DNA of 64,000 bases from JAHFPN01 sp036559465 (GCA_036559465.1 DATBTC010000072.1:3276-67275), one strand, 5' to 3'; positions 1-8,709 are shown, counted from the first letter of the stretch. Notes: a model not told the origin generated them from the sequence alone. Numbers and translations: made by a program.

Positions 1-530
1 TGACGTCGGATCAATTCTTCGCAGACAACGACTTGCGCAACTATTTTCCTCGGGGTTTTGATCTTGCATTTCTCGATGGCATGCACCGATACGACTATCT
101 GCTGCGGGACTTCATCAATGCCGAGAGATACGCTCACCGGCGCTCGCTAATCACGATGCACGATTGCTACCCGGTCAATACCGAGATCACGGAGCGGGAA
201 TACAACCCGAACCGCGTCGAATACCGCACACGTGGCTGGTGGGCCGGCGATGTCTGGAAGCTGCTGCCAATCCTTCGCTTCTATCGTCCGGACCTTGATG
301 TGAAGATACTCGACTCGCCGCCCACCGGCTTGGTTCTGGTGGCCGGTCTCAACCCTGCGTCAAGGGTTCTTTACGACGCCTACCAATCGATCATTACCGA
401 ATTCGAGACAGTGGACCTTAACGACTACGGCTTCGATAACTTTCGTAAGGAGTTCTTGCTTTCCGACAGCCGTGCTTATATCGCCGATCCAACCGCCGTT
501 GAGCCTGTGGCACAGGAACTCGCTGCCTAA
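1..530 (+). CDS. Methyltransferase-like protein (Methyltransf_24 type), 5' end outside window
   Basis: The reading frame is open from base 3 (TSDQFF...) to the TAA at 528-530, so the gene begins before the window. A TTG at 33 is in frame but is not the real start. The visible 175 or so residues contain LAFLDGMHRYDYLLRDFINAE followed by a segment ending ITMHDC. This is the pattern of the small class I SAM-dependent methyltransferases that follow an acidic 'D-G-x-H' motif (Methyltransf_24-like). The N-terminal SAM-binding glycine loop would lie upstream and cannot be seen. Such genes often sit in polysaccharide or glycan loci, but nothing downstream supports that here. The family call is reasonable; the substrate is unknown. 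Confidence 0.6.
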   Translation, partial: TSDQFFADNDLRNYFPRGFDLAFLDGMHRYDYLLRDFINAERYAHRRSLITMHDCYPVNTEITEREYNPNRVEYRTRGWWAGDVWKLLPILRFYRPDLDVKILDSPPTGLVLVAGLNPASRVLYDAYQSIITEFETVDLNDYGFDNFRKEFLLSDSRAYIADPTAVEPVAQELAA

Positions 531-544
531 TCGTTCATCAGCAG

Positions 545-601
545 GACTGGCTGGTCACCGGCGCCTCGCGCGGCATCGGATATGCCGCCGCTCTGGCATG
601 A
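545..601 (+). pseudogene. Relic of an SDR gene (nucleotide-binding motif only)
   Basis: In the frame starting at 545 the DNA reads DWLVTGASRGIGYAAALA and then a TGA stop. This is the Rossmann TGxxxGIG motif of a short-chain dehydrogenase with nothing of the enzyme before or after it. Bases 551-587 match bases 1279-1315 of the intact SDR gene at 34 of 37 positions. The fragment has no start codon or ribosome site and sits between the methyltransferase stop and the end of the DUF1697 gene. The likely reading is a leftover of a duplication or a broken second SDR copy. Codon-constrained convergence on a very conserved motif is the alternative. Confidence 0.55.
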
Positions 602-610
602 TCGTCGTCT

Positions 611-1147
611 TTACTCCGCGGCCATTGCGTACAGCCTATTCACGGTATTCCAGTTGCGCGTCGTCGCTCTAACGCCGAGCGTCTTTTCGTGCGCATTGTT
701 TGAGAGCTTTGTCCGGCCGTATCCATTCGGGCAATGGATATAAATATTCTCACCGGACAGGTGGAACTCGTCGTCGCCCGCAGAGATCCCGGTTAACGCA
801 CTGCGTGCGGTCTTACTGGGCTCCTGCATGAGGAAGGTGACATGTAGCTTCGTGGTGTCGATACCTCGCCGCTTTAAAAAGGGGTTTCGGGAAACGATGA
901 TGCGCATCTCGGCCGGCGTACGTACAATGATCGAAACCGGCAAACGGACTTCTGCCGCCAACGCCCGCTCGAACTTGCCGCACCAGCGCGATGGCACCCC
1001 GGTTGCCTCAAAGACGACATTCCCACTCTGCACGTAGGTTCGCACGCTCCTGAAACCGAGATCCATGCACACCTCGCGCAAACGCTCCATCTTCAGGGAG
1101 TTGTTTCCGACGTTCACGCCGCGAAGCATTGCGATATAGACAGGCAT
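611..1147 (-). CDS. DUF1697 family protein
   Basis: This 178-residue protein begins MPVYIAMLRGVNVGN and continues with MERLREVCMDLGF and YVQSGNVVFEA, the signature opening of DUF1697 (the 'LRGINVGG...SGNV' family). The length is normal for the family and the C-terminal TTRNWNTVNRL segment is also typical. The function of DUF1697 proteins is not established. They are small cytosolic alpha/beta proteins found singly in many bacteria. The gene stands alone, facing the methyltransferase gene and the SDR relic at its 3' end and divergent from the SDR at 1249. Confidence 0.85.
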   Translation of the reverse strand: MPVYIAMLRGVNVGNNSLKMERLREVCMDLGFRSVRTYVQSGNVVFEATGVPSRWCGKFERALAAEVRLPVSIIVRTPAEMRIIVSRNPFLKRRGIDTTKLHVTFLMQEPSKTARSALTGISAGDDEFHLSGENIYIHCPNGYGRTKLSNNAHEKTLGVRATTRNWNTVNRLYAMAAE

Positions 1148-1248
1148 GATCTAGCCGTGGTTTGCGGTTGAGGTATGAAGGACCGACCGCAAACTAGCGC
1201 CAACGGTCATCGACCGCCATTATCCCGCGCCCTGAGGTTTCTGCTCCC

Positions 1249-1995
1249 ATGTCTTCTCCTCTCGCTGGCCGCACCGCGCTCGTGACCGGCGCCTCGCGCG
1301 GTATCGGATATGCCGTAGCACTCGCGCTGGCCGAGGCCGGCGCTCATGTGATTGCAGTCGCGCGTACGGTCGGCGGCCTCGAAGAACTCGACGATGCGAT
1401 CAAGAAGGCCGGCGGCACGGCGACGCTCGTTCCGCTCGATCTCAAGGATTTTGAAGGCATCGACCGGCTCGGCGCGGCGCTGTTCGAGCGCTACAAGCGG
1501 CTCGATGTACTGGTCGGCAACGCGGGCCTGCTCGGACCGATCTCGCCGCTCGGCCACGTTGAACCCAAGGCCTGGGACGACACGATGGCGATCAATGTCA
1601 CCGCCAACTGGCGACTGATCCGTTCGCTCGATCCGCTGCTGCGCGCCGCCGAGGCCGGACGCGTGGTGTTCGTGACCTCGGGCATCACAGCGCACGCGCG
1701 CGCCTATTGGGGCCCCTACTCCGTCTCCAAGGCCGCGCTCGACATGCTCGCGCGTATTTATGCGGCGGAGACCGCCAAGATCAATGTGAAGGTCAATGTG
1801 TTCGGCCCAGGCCCGATCCGCACCAAGATGCGTGCCAACGCCATGCCCGGCGAGGACCCGATGACCCTCGATACGCCCGAGCAGGTCGCCGGATATATTC
1901 TGAAAATGTGTCTGCCCGAATGGCAGGAGAGCGGGAAGTTCTACAGTTATCCGATGAAGGCGTTGCTGGAGTTCCAGCCGCCGAAGCCTGTCTGA
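1249..1995 (+). CDS. SDR family NAD(P)-dependent oxidoreductase
   Basis: A 248-residue classical short-chain dehydrogenase. The cofactor loop is TGASRGIG near residues 14-21, the structural NAG motif appears as VGNAGLLG, and the catalytic segment is TSG...YSVSK, so Ser, Tyr and Lys are all present. The C-terminal segment GPGPIRTKMRANAMPGEDP resembles FabG/YciK-like enzymes. The substrate cannot be read from sequence. The aldehyde dehydrogenase gene starts 8 bases after its stop, so the two are probably cotranscribed. A fragment of a similar SDR lies 650 bases upstream (545-601). Confidence 0.88.
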   Translation: MSSPLAGRTALVTGASRGIGYAVALALAEAGAHVIAVARTVGGLEELDDAIKKAGGTATLVPLDLKDFEGIDRLGAALFERYKRLDVLVGNAGLLGPISPLGHVEPKAWDDTMAINVTANWRLIRSLDPLLRAAEAGRVVFVTSGITAHARAYWGPYSVSKAALDMLARIYAAETAKINVKVNVFGPGPIRTKMRANAMPGEDPMTLDTPEQVAGYILKMCLPEWQESGKFYSYPMKALLEFQPPKPV

Positions 1996-2003
1996 GCGCT
2001 CGT

Positions 2004-3569
2004 ATGAACACAGCCGCGCCCACGCGCGCTATCGAACTCGCGCGCGTATTGTCGAAGCGGCTCGTGGATGCCGCGCCCGGGCGAAAGACGCACGCCGTCG
2101 AGGCGCCGTTCACCGGCAAGCCGATCGGCGAGATTCCACTCGCTACGCGAGAGGACGTGCTCGCTGCGGTCGAACGCGCACGCAGCGCGCAGAAAAGATG
2201 GGCCGCGTTGCCAGTCGCCGAGCGAAGCGAAGTGCTGTTGCGTTTCCACGACCTCGTACTCGACCGGCGCGATGAGATCCTCGACCTGATGCAGCTTGAA
2301 GCCGGCAAGGCGCGGCGGCATGCCTTCGAGGAAATCGTCGATGTGGCGATCACCGCCCGCTATTACGCGCGGCGCGGCCCAAGGTTCCTGCGTTCGCGCC
2401 GCCGCCGCGGCCTGATCCCTTTCCTCACCCGCGTCACCGAGCACCGCCACCCGATTGGCGTCGTGGGCATTATCTCGCCGTGGAATTACCCGCTCACACT
2501 CGCGGTAACCGACGCGCTGCCGGCGCTGCTCGCGGGCAACGCCATTGTGCTGAAGCCGGCGGAGAAGACCTCACTGCTGGCCCGTTTCGCCGTTGATCTT
2601 TTGATCGAGGCGGGCATTCCCGACGATCTGTTTCAAGTCGTCACCGGTAGTGGCGAAATCGCCGGCGGCGCGCTGGTCGATGCGGCGGATACGATGGCCT
2701 TCACGGGGTCGACGGAAGTTGGCCGCAAGATAGCTGCGCGCGCGGGCGAGCGCCTGATCCACGTGTCGCTCGAGCTCGGCGGCAAGAACCCGCTGATCGT
2801 ACTGGCGGACGCCGATCTCGACCGCGCCGCAGAGGGCGCGGTGCGCGCCTGTTTCACCAATGCCGGCCAGCTCTGCATCTCCGCTGAGCGGCTCTATGTG
2901 CAAAGCGCGCTCTACGATCGTTTTCTCGATGCCTTCATCGCGCGCACGCGCGCCATGCGGGTCGCCGCGGATTTCTCCTTCGACACGGACATGGGATCGC
3001 TGGTCGGACCCGAGCAGCTCGCAAAAGTCACGGCGCATGTCGCGGACGCCGTGGCCAAGGGAGCGCAGGTGCTTACCGGCGGCCGCGCGCGGCCGGATAT
3101 CGGGCCCTATTTCTTCGAGCCGACGATTCTGGCCAAGGTGACGCCGGCGATGCTGGTCGCGCGCGAAGAAACCTTTGGTCCGGTCGTCGCGGTGAACCGT
3201 TTCGACGACGTCGAGGAAGCGATCCAGCTCGCCAACGCGAGCGACTACGGCCTCAGCGCCAGCATCTGGTCGCGCGACATCGGACGCACCGCCGTGATCG
3301 GCGCACGGATCGAAACCGGCGCGGTCAATATCAACGAGGCCTATAGCGCGGCGTGGTCGGCCATCGACTCGCCGCTCGGCGGGTATAAGGCTTCCGGGCT
3401 CGGGCGCCGGCACGGCCGCGAAGGCATATTCCGATTTACCCAGAGCCAGACCGTCGCGTCCCAGAGCCTCATTCCGCTGGCGCCGCGGCCCGGCCAATCG
3501 CCGCGGGCGTTCGCCAATATGATGACAACGATCCTGCGCTGGATACGCCGAATTCCGGGTGCGCCCTAA
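2004..3569 (+). CDS. Aldehyde dehydrogenase, succinate-semialdehyde dehydrogenase (GabD2-like)
   Basis: NAD(P)-dependent oxidation of an aldehyde to an acid. The frame is open from 1707, but the real start is the ATG at 2004 (MNTAAPTRAIEL), just after the SDR stop, giving 521 residues. The ALDH landmarks are all present: SPWNYPL near 158-164, KPAEKTS near 184, FTGSTEVG near 233, catalytic base Glu257 in LELGGKNP, and nucleophile Cys291 in NAGQLCIS. The ARYYARRGPRFL segment and overall length resemble the mycobacterial GabD2 succinate-semialdehyde dehydrogenase group. The substrate is therefore an inference from resemblance. The stop overlaps the end of the convergent MFS gene by 4 bases. Confidence 0.85.
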   Translation: MNTAAPTRAIELARVLSKRLVDAAPGRKTHAVEAPFTGKPIGEIPLATREDVLAAVERARSAQKRWAALPVAERSEVLLRFHDLVLDRRDEILDLMQLEAGKARRHAFEEIVDVAITARYYARRGPRFLRSRRRRGLIPFLTRVTEHRHPIGVVGIISPWNYPLTLAVTDALPALLAGNAIVLKPAEKTSLLARFAVDLLIEAGIPDDLFQVVTGSGEIAGGALVDAADTMAFTGSTEVGRKIAARAGERLIHVSLELGGKNPLIVLADADLDRAAEGAVRACFTNAGQLCISAERLYVQSALYDRFLDAFIARTRAMRVAADFSFDTDMGSLVGPEQLAKVTAHVADAVAKGAQVLTGGRARPDIGPYFFEPTILAKVTPAMLVAREETFGPVVAVNRFDDVEEAIQLANASDYGLSASIWSRDIGRTAVIGARIETGAVNINEAYSAAWSAIDSPLGGYKASGLGRRHGREGIFRFTQSQTVASQSLIPLAPRPGQSPRAFANMMTTILRWIRRIPGAP

Positions 3570-4804
3570 GCCACCGCTGCGCGCGGCCGTGTGACCTGCC
3601 AGGCGAGCATTCCTGCCGCCGCCAACATCAAGCTCGCCAGCAGGAACGAGGCGCCCGGCACTTGCCATGCGCTTCCGGTGCCTATCGCGTAGGCGAAAAT
3701 CGAGGCGAAAATCGCCGGCCCGATCAGCGAGGCGATGCCTTGAAGCGAGCCGTTGGCGCCCTGTAACTGCCCCTGTTCGGATTCACTCACCTTCCGGCTC
3801 ATCATCGACTGGAGCGCTGGGCCCGCGAAGCCCCAGGCCGAGGTCACAGGAATTCCGATCCAGGCCCAGACGCCGTTCGGCGCGAGGCCGAGAATCACGA
3901 AACCGATTACGCCGAAAAGCAGGCCGACGAGCAGCATGGTGCGCTCGCCGAAGCGCTTGACCATGCGTCCGGTCAGCACTGCCTGTACGATCATGTAGGA
4001 GACGCCGTAGCCGGCAAGCGACAGGCCGACGTCGCGCTCGTTCCAGCCATAGCGATAGCCGGTATAGAGCACAAAGATCGCCGGCAGCGAGACGTGCGCG
4101 AGGTTGGTGAGGAAATTCACGGCAGCGAGGCCCGTAAGCTCCGCGTGCGAACGCAAGAGTTTGAGCGATCCCACCGGATTGGCCTTGCGCCAATCGAGCG
4201 CCGCGCGGCGTTCGCGCGGCAAGGACTCCGGCAGAATGAAAAAGCCGTAGAACGCATTGACGAGGCTCAGGCCGGCGGCGACCCAGAACGGCAGCCGCGG
4301 ATCATAAACCCCCAGCACGCCGCCGACGGCCGGGCCGAGCACGAAGCCGACGCCGATCGCGGCGCCGAGCAGTCCGAACTTTCCGGCGCGCTGCTCCGGC
4401 GGCGTCACGTCGGCGATATAGGCGAACGAGGTCCCGATGCTCGCGGCGCAAATGCCCGAGATCAGCCGACCCGCGAACAACCACCAGAGGTCGGGCGCCA
4501 ACGCCATCAGGATGTAGTCGAGGCCGAGACCGATATTGGAGAGCAGGATCAACGGCCGGCGGCCGAAATGATCGGACAGCAGGCCATGCACCGGCGAGAA
4601 GAGGAACTGCATCAGCGCCCAGGCGGTGCTGAACAGGCCGAAAATCTCCGCCGCCCGGGCCGTGTTGCCGCTTAAAAACGTCTCTACGAGCTTAGGCAGC
4701 ACCGGGATGATCATCCCGAGTGCGAACATGTCGAGCACCAGCGTGATGAAGATGAAAACGACCGCAGCGCGGCGCGGGCCTGTTGGTGTTGGCTGATCGG
4801 TCAT
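3566..4804 (-). CDS. MFS transporter, TCR/Tet family
   Basis: A 412-residue, roughly 12-helix major facilitator. The first helix segment FIFITLVLDMFALGMIIPVLPKL and the loop GLLSDHFGRRPLIL between helices 2 and 3 are typical of TetA-type proton-driven drug exporters. The motif-C-like helix 5 GFVLGPAVGGVLG marks an exporter. Substrate specificity is not determinable; chromosomal members are often annotated as tetracycline efflux without proof. The gene is the last in a leftward run beginning with the MAPEG gene and lies 24 bases downstream of der. Confidence 0.85.
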   Translation of the reverse strand: MTDQPTPTGPRRAAVVFIFITLVLDMFALGMIIPVLPKLVETFLSGNTARAAEIFGLFSTAWALMQFLFSPVHGLLSDHFGRRPLILLSNIGLGLDYILMALAPDLWWLFAGRLISGICAASIGTSFAYIADVTPPEQRAGKFGLLGAAIGVGFVLGPAVGGVLGVYDPRLPFWVAAGLSLVNAFYGFFILPESLPRERRAALDWRKANPVGSLKLLRSHAELTGLAAVNFLTNLAHVSLPAIFVLYTGYRYGWNERDVGLSLAGYGVSYMIVQAVLTGRMVKRFGERTMLLVGLLFGVIGFVILGLAPNGVWAWIGIPVTSAWGFAGPALQSMMSRKVSESEQGQLQGANGSLQGIASLIGPAIFASIFAYAIGTGSAWQVPGASFLLASLMLAAAGMLAWQVTRPRAAVA

Positions 4805-4828
4805 GGGATTGGCTTCAGGCGAGGCGTC

Positions 4829-6205
4829 TCATTTAGCGCGGGCGCGCTTGTTTTGCTTCTGCCAGTCGCGCTTGCGGCCGGCAAAGGGATTCTTCGCCTC
4901 GCGGAACGACAGCCGGACCGGAACGCCTGGCAGATCGAAGGCTTCGCGTAGACCGTTCACCAGGTAGCGCAGGTAGGATTCCGGCAGCGCATCGGTGCGC
5001 GTGCCGAACAGCACGAAGCTCGGTGGCCGCGCCTTGGGCTGCGTCATGTAGCGCAGTTTTATACGTGCGCCGGAAACCGCGGGCGGCGCATTAGCCTCGA
5101 TCGCGCCTTCGAGGAAGCGGTTGAGCGAGGCAGTCGGCACGCGGCGGTTCCACACTTCATGAATCTTTACGACCGCGTCGAGCAGGCGGTCGAGCCCTTC
5201 GCCGGTCAGACCCGACACCGGCACGACCGGCATGCCCTTGGCCTGCGGCAGCCAATGGTCGGCCTCGGTGCGCAAATGCTTCGGGGCGAGATTCTTCGGT
5301 GCCGCCAGATCGGATTTGCTGATCGCGAGCACCAGCGCGCGGCCTTCCTCGATCACCAGATCGGCCAGGCGCAGGTCCTGCTCCTCGAACGGGCGCTCGG
5401 AGTCGATGAGCAGCACCACGACCTCGGCGAAGCGGATGGCGCGCAGCGCATCGGCGGCGGAAAGTTTTTCCAGCTTCTCCACAATGCGTGCGCGCCGGCG
5501 CAGGCCCGCGGTATCGAACAGATCGAAGGCGCGGCCGCGCCGCTCGAGCCGGACGGTGATGGTGTCGCGGGTGATGCCGGGCTCGGGCCCGGTCAGCAGT
5601 CGATCTTCGCCGAGCAGATTGTTCACCAACGTGGATTTTCCCGCATTGGGCCGGCCAACGATGGCGACCTGGATCGGTTTGTCGCCCGCAGGCTCGGCTG
5701 CTTCTTCGGACGCGGGCAGCGTCTCGCGGATCGCCGCGTACAAATCCGAAAGCCCTTCGCCGTGCTCGGCCGAGAGCGCCACCGGATCGCCGATCCCCAA
5801 GGTGTAAGCTTCGAAGGCAGCCTCGAAGCCGCGCGTGCCTTCGCTCTTGTTGGCGACGAGGATTACGGGCTTGCCCGACCGGCGCACGATATCGGCAAAG
5901 GCGTGATCGGCCGGCGTGATGCCGGTTCGCGCGTCGACCAGCATGAGCACCGCGTCGGCGTCGCGGATCGCGGCCTCGGTCTGGGCGCGCATGCGGCCCT
6001 CGAGGCCCGGGCGCGGCACTTCCTCGAAGCCGGCGGTGTCGATCACACGGAACGAAAGATCGCCGAGCGTTGCTTCACCCTCGCGGCGGTCGCGGGTGAC
6101 GCCGGGGGTATCGTCGACGAGGGCGAGCCTGCGGCCGACCAGGCGGTTGAACAGGGTCGACTTGCCGACATTGGGTCGGCCGACGATGGCGATGGTCGGT
6201 TGCAT
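4829..6205 (-). CDS. der: Ribosome biogenesis GTPase Der
   Basis: A double-GTPase essential for 50S subunit assembly. The frame extends further upstream, but MQPTIAIVG at 6205 fits the family start and gives 458 residues. Domain 1 has GRPNVGKST (9-17), DTAGFEE and NKSE. Domain 2 has GRPNAGKST, DTAGLRRRARI and SKSD. A C-terminal KH-like domain ends ...NPFAGRKRDWQKQNKRARAK. The second-domain G4 motif reads SKSD where most Der proteins have NKxD, an unusual substitution at a guanine-contacting residue. Upstream genes encode a small lipoprotein and a YfgM-like protein, the usual der neighbourhood. Confidence 0.96.
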   Translation of the reverse strand: MQPTIAIVGRPNVGKSTLFNRLVGRRLALVDDTPGVTRDRREGEATLGDLSFRVIDTAGFEEVPRPGLEGRMRAQTEAAIRDADAVLMLVDARTGITPADHAFADIVRRSGKPVILVANKSEGTRGFEAAFEAYTLGIGDPVALSAEHGEGLSDLYAAIRETLPASEEAAEPAGDKPIQVAIVGRPNAGKSTLVNNLLGEDRLLTGPEPGITRDTITVRLERRGRAFDLFDTAGLRRRARIVEKLEKLSAADALRAIRFAEVVVLLIDSERPFEEQDLRLADLVIEEGRALVLAISKSDLAAPKNLAPKHLRTEADHWLPQAKGMPVVPVSGLTGEGLDRLLDAVVKIHEVWNRRVPTASLNRFLEGAIEANAPPAVSGARIKLRYMTQPKARPPSFVLFGTRTDALPESYLRYLVNGLREAFDLPGVPVRLSFREAKNPFAGRKRDWQKQNKRARAK

Positions 6206-6230
6206 CGATTGGCGCGAGGGGGCGGGCCCC

Positions 6231-6566
6231 TCAGCGGGTGCCGTCCCAGGCGTCGGCTGGGTTCTTTGGCTGCTGGGCGGTGCGCGGTGCGCGCGGAGCA
6301 GGCTTGCCCGGCGTGGCTTCGGGCTGGGTAGCGGGGACCTGCGGCGCCATCGAGAGCGGAACGTTGGTGTTGGTGGGCTGGGCCGGCGCGGGATTGGTGT
6401 CGATTCCCGGAACACCGGTGGGGAAAACCGCTCTGCGCTCACCGACTATCGGCTTCTTCTGCGAGCTCATGAAGTCGAGCTTGTCGAGGAGGTCGAGGCC
6501 GGTCTCGCAGCCGGCGAGGCCGAGCGAGAGCGTGGTGGCTAGCAGGAGGTTTCGAGCGGCGCGCAT
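6231..6566 (-). CDS. Short lipoprotein in the position usually held by bamB
   Basis: A 111-residue protein with a signal peptide and a lipobox: LLLATTLSLGLAGC, with the lipid-bearing Cys at about residue 19. The mature start has a KKPIVGERRAVFPTGVPGI segment that resembles the N-terminal stretch of alphaproteobacterial BamB-like lipoproteins. The rest is Pro/Ala/Gln-rich and probably unstructured. In E. coli the order is yfgM-bamB-der; here this protein occupies the bamB slot but has no beta-propeller. It may be a propeller-less relative or a lineage-specific envelope lipoprotein. Likely anchored in the periplasmic face of a membrane. The gene lies 9 bases downstream of the YfgM-like gene. 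Confidence 0.7.
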   Translation of the reverse strand: MRAARNLLLATTLSLGLAGCETGLDLLDKLDFMSSQKKPIVGERRAVFPTGVPGIDTNPAPAQPTNTNVPLSMAPQVPATQPEATPGKPAPRAPRTAQQPKNPADAWDGTR

Positions 6567-6575
6567 CGGTATCTC

Positions 6576-7238
6576 CTACTGCGTCGCCGCTGCCGCGTCG
6601 ACCGGCAATAGCGCGAGCATCAGTTGCGCGCGCGAACGCAGCGACGGCGGGGTTTCCGGATCGGCCACGATCTCGACAAAAAGCTTGCGCGCGACCTCGC
6701 GTTCACCGGCGCGGAAGCGGGCAAGCCCGAGAATTTCGCGCGCCGAAGCCTTGAATGCGGAATTTCCAGCGATCAGCGGATCGAGCCGGCGGGCAATCTC
6801 GGAGGCGGAAGCGGTATCGACCAACGCAAGCGCGGCACGGACCCGGGCCAAGTCGCGGAAAGCGGATTCGATGGACGTATCGTCGGCCAGCGCGTCATAG
6901 GCGGCAGCACCGGCCGAGCGGTCGCGCTGCGAAAGTTCGGCTGCGATGCGGAAACGGGCGAGCGTGCGGTAGCCGCGCGGCGCGTCCTTGGTGAGCGTGG
7001 TGAGGATTTCCTCGGCCTCGGATTGTTTTCCGGCGGTGTCGAGCTCGAGCGCCGTCTCGAAGCGCGCGCCGGCTCTGGATGCCTCGCGCGTCACGTACCA
7101 TTCCCACCCGCGCCAGCCGGCGACCGCGAGGACAAGCACGAGGGCGGCGCCGATGACATAAATGCCGTAGCGCTCCCAAAGTTTGTGGTAGCGCTCTCGC
7201 CTAAGTTCCTCGTCTACTTCGCGGAGTATGTCGGACAT
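6576..7238 (-). CDS. YfgM-like tetratricopeptide membrane protein
   Basis: A 220-residue protein with a short cytosolic N-terminus (MSDILREVDEELRRERYHKLW), one transmembrane helix (about 25-45) and a periplasmic TPR-like alpha-helical domain (TPR_21/YfgM type). The end is low-complexity alanine-rich. In E. coli YfgM partners with PpiD at the Sec translocon, and gene order yfgM-lipoprotein-der is conserved. Its position directly upstream of the lipoprotein and der supports that assignment. The call is by architecture and synteny; sequence similarity alone would be weak. Confidence 0.75.
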   Translation of the reverse strand: MSDILREVDEELRRERYHKLWERYGIYVIGAALVLVLAVAGWRGWEWYVTREASRAGARFETALELDTAGKQSEAEEILTTLTKDAPRGYRTLARFRIAAELSQRDRSAGAAAYDALADDTSIESAFRDLARVRAALALVDTASASEIARRLDPLIAGNSAFKASAREILGLARFRAGEREVARKLFVEIVADPETPPSLRSRAQLMLALLPVDAAAATQ

Positions 7239-7316
7239 TGATTTTCCGGGGATTCACCGACGCATTGCGGTGAGCGGCGTACCGTATAGATGTGTGCAGA
7301 TCGTGGCAAACCCCTC

Positions 7317-8135
7317 TCAGGGCTTGGCTTTCAGCTGATAAACGTTCGCCGAGCCGGGGAACTCGCGGGTGCGCACTTCGCGCGCGTAGTCCTTCACCGC
7401 GGCCTCGATATGGGAGGCGAGCTCGCCATAGCGCTTGACGAAGCGTGGCACGCGCGGCGACAGCCCGAGCATGTCCTCAAGCACCAGCACCTGACCGTCG
7501 CAGGCCGGCGAAGCACCGATGCCGATGGTCGGAATCGCGACCTGGCCGGTGATTATCCGTGCCAGCGGCTCGGCCACCGCCTCGATCACCATGGCAAACG
7601 CGCCGGCTTCGGCCACGGCCTTGGCGTCGGCGACGATCGGCGCCCATTCGCTCTCGTCGCGGCCGCGGGCGCGGAACGAGCCGAGCGTATTGATCGCCTG
7701 CGGTGTGAGCCCGACGTGACCCATGACCGGCACGCCGCGCTCGGCGAGGAAGCGGATGGTATCGGCCATACGCACGCCGCCTTCGAGCTTCACGGCCCCG
7801 CAATGGGTTTCCTTGAGCACGCGCGCGCAGTTCCGGAACGCCTGCTCGCGGCTCTCCTCGTAGCTGCCGAACGGCATGTCGACGACGACGAGCGCACGCT
7901 TGGAGCCGCGCATCACCGCCCTGCCCTGCAGAATCATCATGTCGAGCGTGACCGGCACCGTGGTCTCGAGCCCGTGCATGACCATGCCGAGCGAGTCGCC
8001 GACCAGGATGACATCCACGTAGCGATCGATCAGCGCCGCGGTGTGCGCGTGATAGGAGGTGAGCGCGACGATAGGCTCGCCGCCCTTGCGGAGCTTGATC
8101 TCTGGCGCGGTGATGCGGCGGACTTCTTCGTTCAT
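7317..8135 (-). CDS. panB: 3-methyl-2-oxobutanoate hydroxymethyltransferase
   Basis: Catalyses the first step of pantothenate synthesis: transfer of a hydroxymethyl group from 5,10-methylene-tetrahydrofolate to 2-oxoisovalerate, giving ketopantoate. The 272 residues show the family signatures: VGDSLGMV with metal ligand Asp47, VDMPFGSY with Asp86, KLEGG near 117, MGHVGLTPQ near 138, and the catalytic Glu185 in VIEAV. The length is normal. It overlaps no neighbour but is 3 bases downstream of nnrU and in the same leftward run as guaA. No panC is in the window. Confidence 0.97.
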   Translation of the reverse strand: MNEEVRRITAPEIKLRKGGEPIVALTSYHAHTAALIDRYVDVILVGDSLGMVMHGLETTVPVTLDMMILQGRAVMRGSKRALVVVDMPFGSYEESREQAFRNCARVLKETHCGAVKLEGGVRMADTIRFLAERGVPVMGHVGLTPQAINTLGSFRARGRDESEWAPIVADAKAVAEAGAFAMVIEAVAEPLARIITGQVAIPTIGIGASPACDGQVLVLEDMLGLSPRVPRFVKRYGELASHIEAAVKDYAREVRTREFPGSANVYQLKAKP

Positions 8136-8138
8136 AGC

Positions 8139-8705
8139 TCAGATCGCTGACACGCCGACGACATAGGGATGGAAGATATAGAGCAGGAACAGGTAAAGCG
8201 CGAGGCCGGCGACGACCGCGATGACATCGCCGAGCCAGCCGCGCGGGCCGGGCTTCGGCGCGTCGTCGCGCCGTTTCATCGAAATGCGGGCATAGACCGC
8301 CCAGGCGAGCACCGCGAGCGAGAGCACGATGGAGGCGATGTCGCCGTTCGCTAGCAGATGCGCGAGCGCCCAGATCTTGATCGCGGCCAGCATCGGGTGC
8401 TTGAGCCAGAGCCGGATGTGGCTCGGCACATAGGCGGCAACCAGCAGGATCGCCGCCGGGATCATCAGCAGAAGCGCGAGGTGGCGCGTCCAGAGCGGCG
8501 GAAACCAGAGCTGCGCCGGTCCGTCCGCACGCCACATGCCGTAGCCATACGCGATCATCAGCAGGCCGGCGAGCGAGATGACCGAATAGAGAATCTTGTA
8601 GGGGCCCTCGCCGATCTTCGTGATCAGCGCCGCGCGGGCGCCGCGCTGCGTGGTGAAGACGTGCATGCCGATGAAAACGACGAGGCCGGCGAGCATCAGG
8701 GTCAT
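8139..8705 (-). CDS. NnrU family integral membrane protein
   Basis: A 188-residue protein with about six hydrophobic segments. The motifs IGMHVFTTQRG near the N-terminus, YVPSHIRLWLKHPMLAAIKIWALAHLLANGD in the middle and RISMKRRDD at a cytoplasmic loop match the NnrU family. The family was named from a nitrite/nitric oxide locus in Rhodobacter but is widespread in non-denitrifiers. It is related to isoprenylcysteine methyltransferase-like membrane folds, and the actual function is unresolved. The gene sits 4 bases after guaA and 3 bases before panB, so it is probably cotranscribed with both. Confidence 0.88.
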   Translation of the reverse strand: MTLMLAGLVVFIGMHVFTTQRGARAALITKIGEGPYKILYSVISLAGLLMIAYGYGMWRADGPAQLWFPPLWTRHLALLLMIPAAILLVAAYVPSHIRLWLKHPMLAAIKIWALAHLLANGDIASIVLSLAVLAWAVYARISMKRRDDAPKPGPRGWLGDVIAVVAGLALYLFLLYIFHPYVVGVSAI

Positions 8706-8709
8706 TGGT

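Noticed and set aside
1707..2003. N-terminal 99-residue extension of the aldehyde dehydrogenase frame
   Set aside because: It runs through the SDR gene in another frame. The ALDH homology begins after the ATG at 2004.
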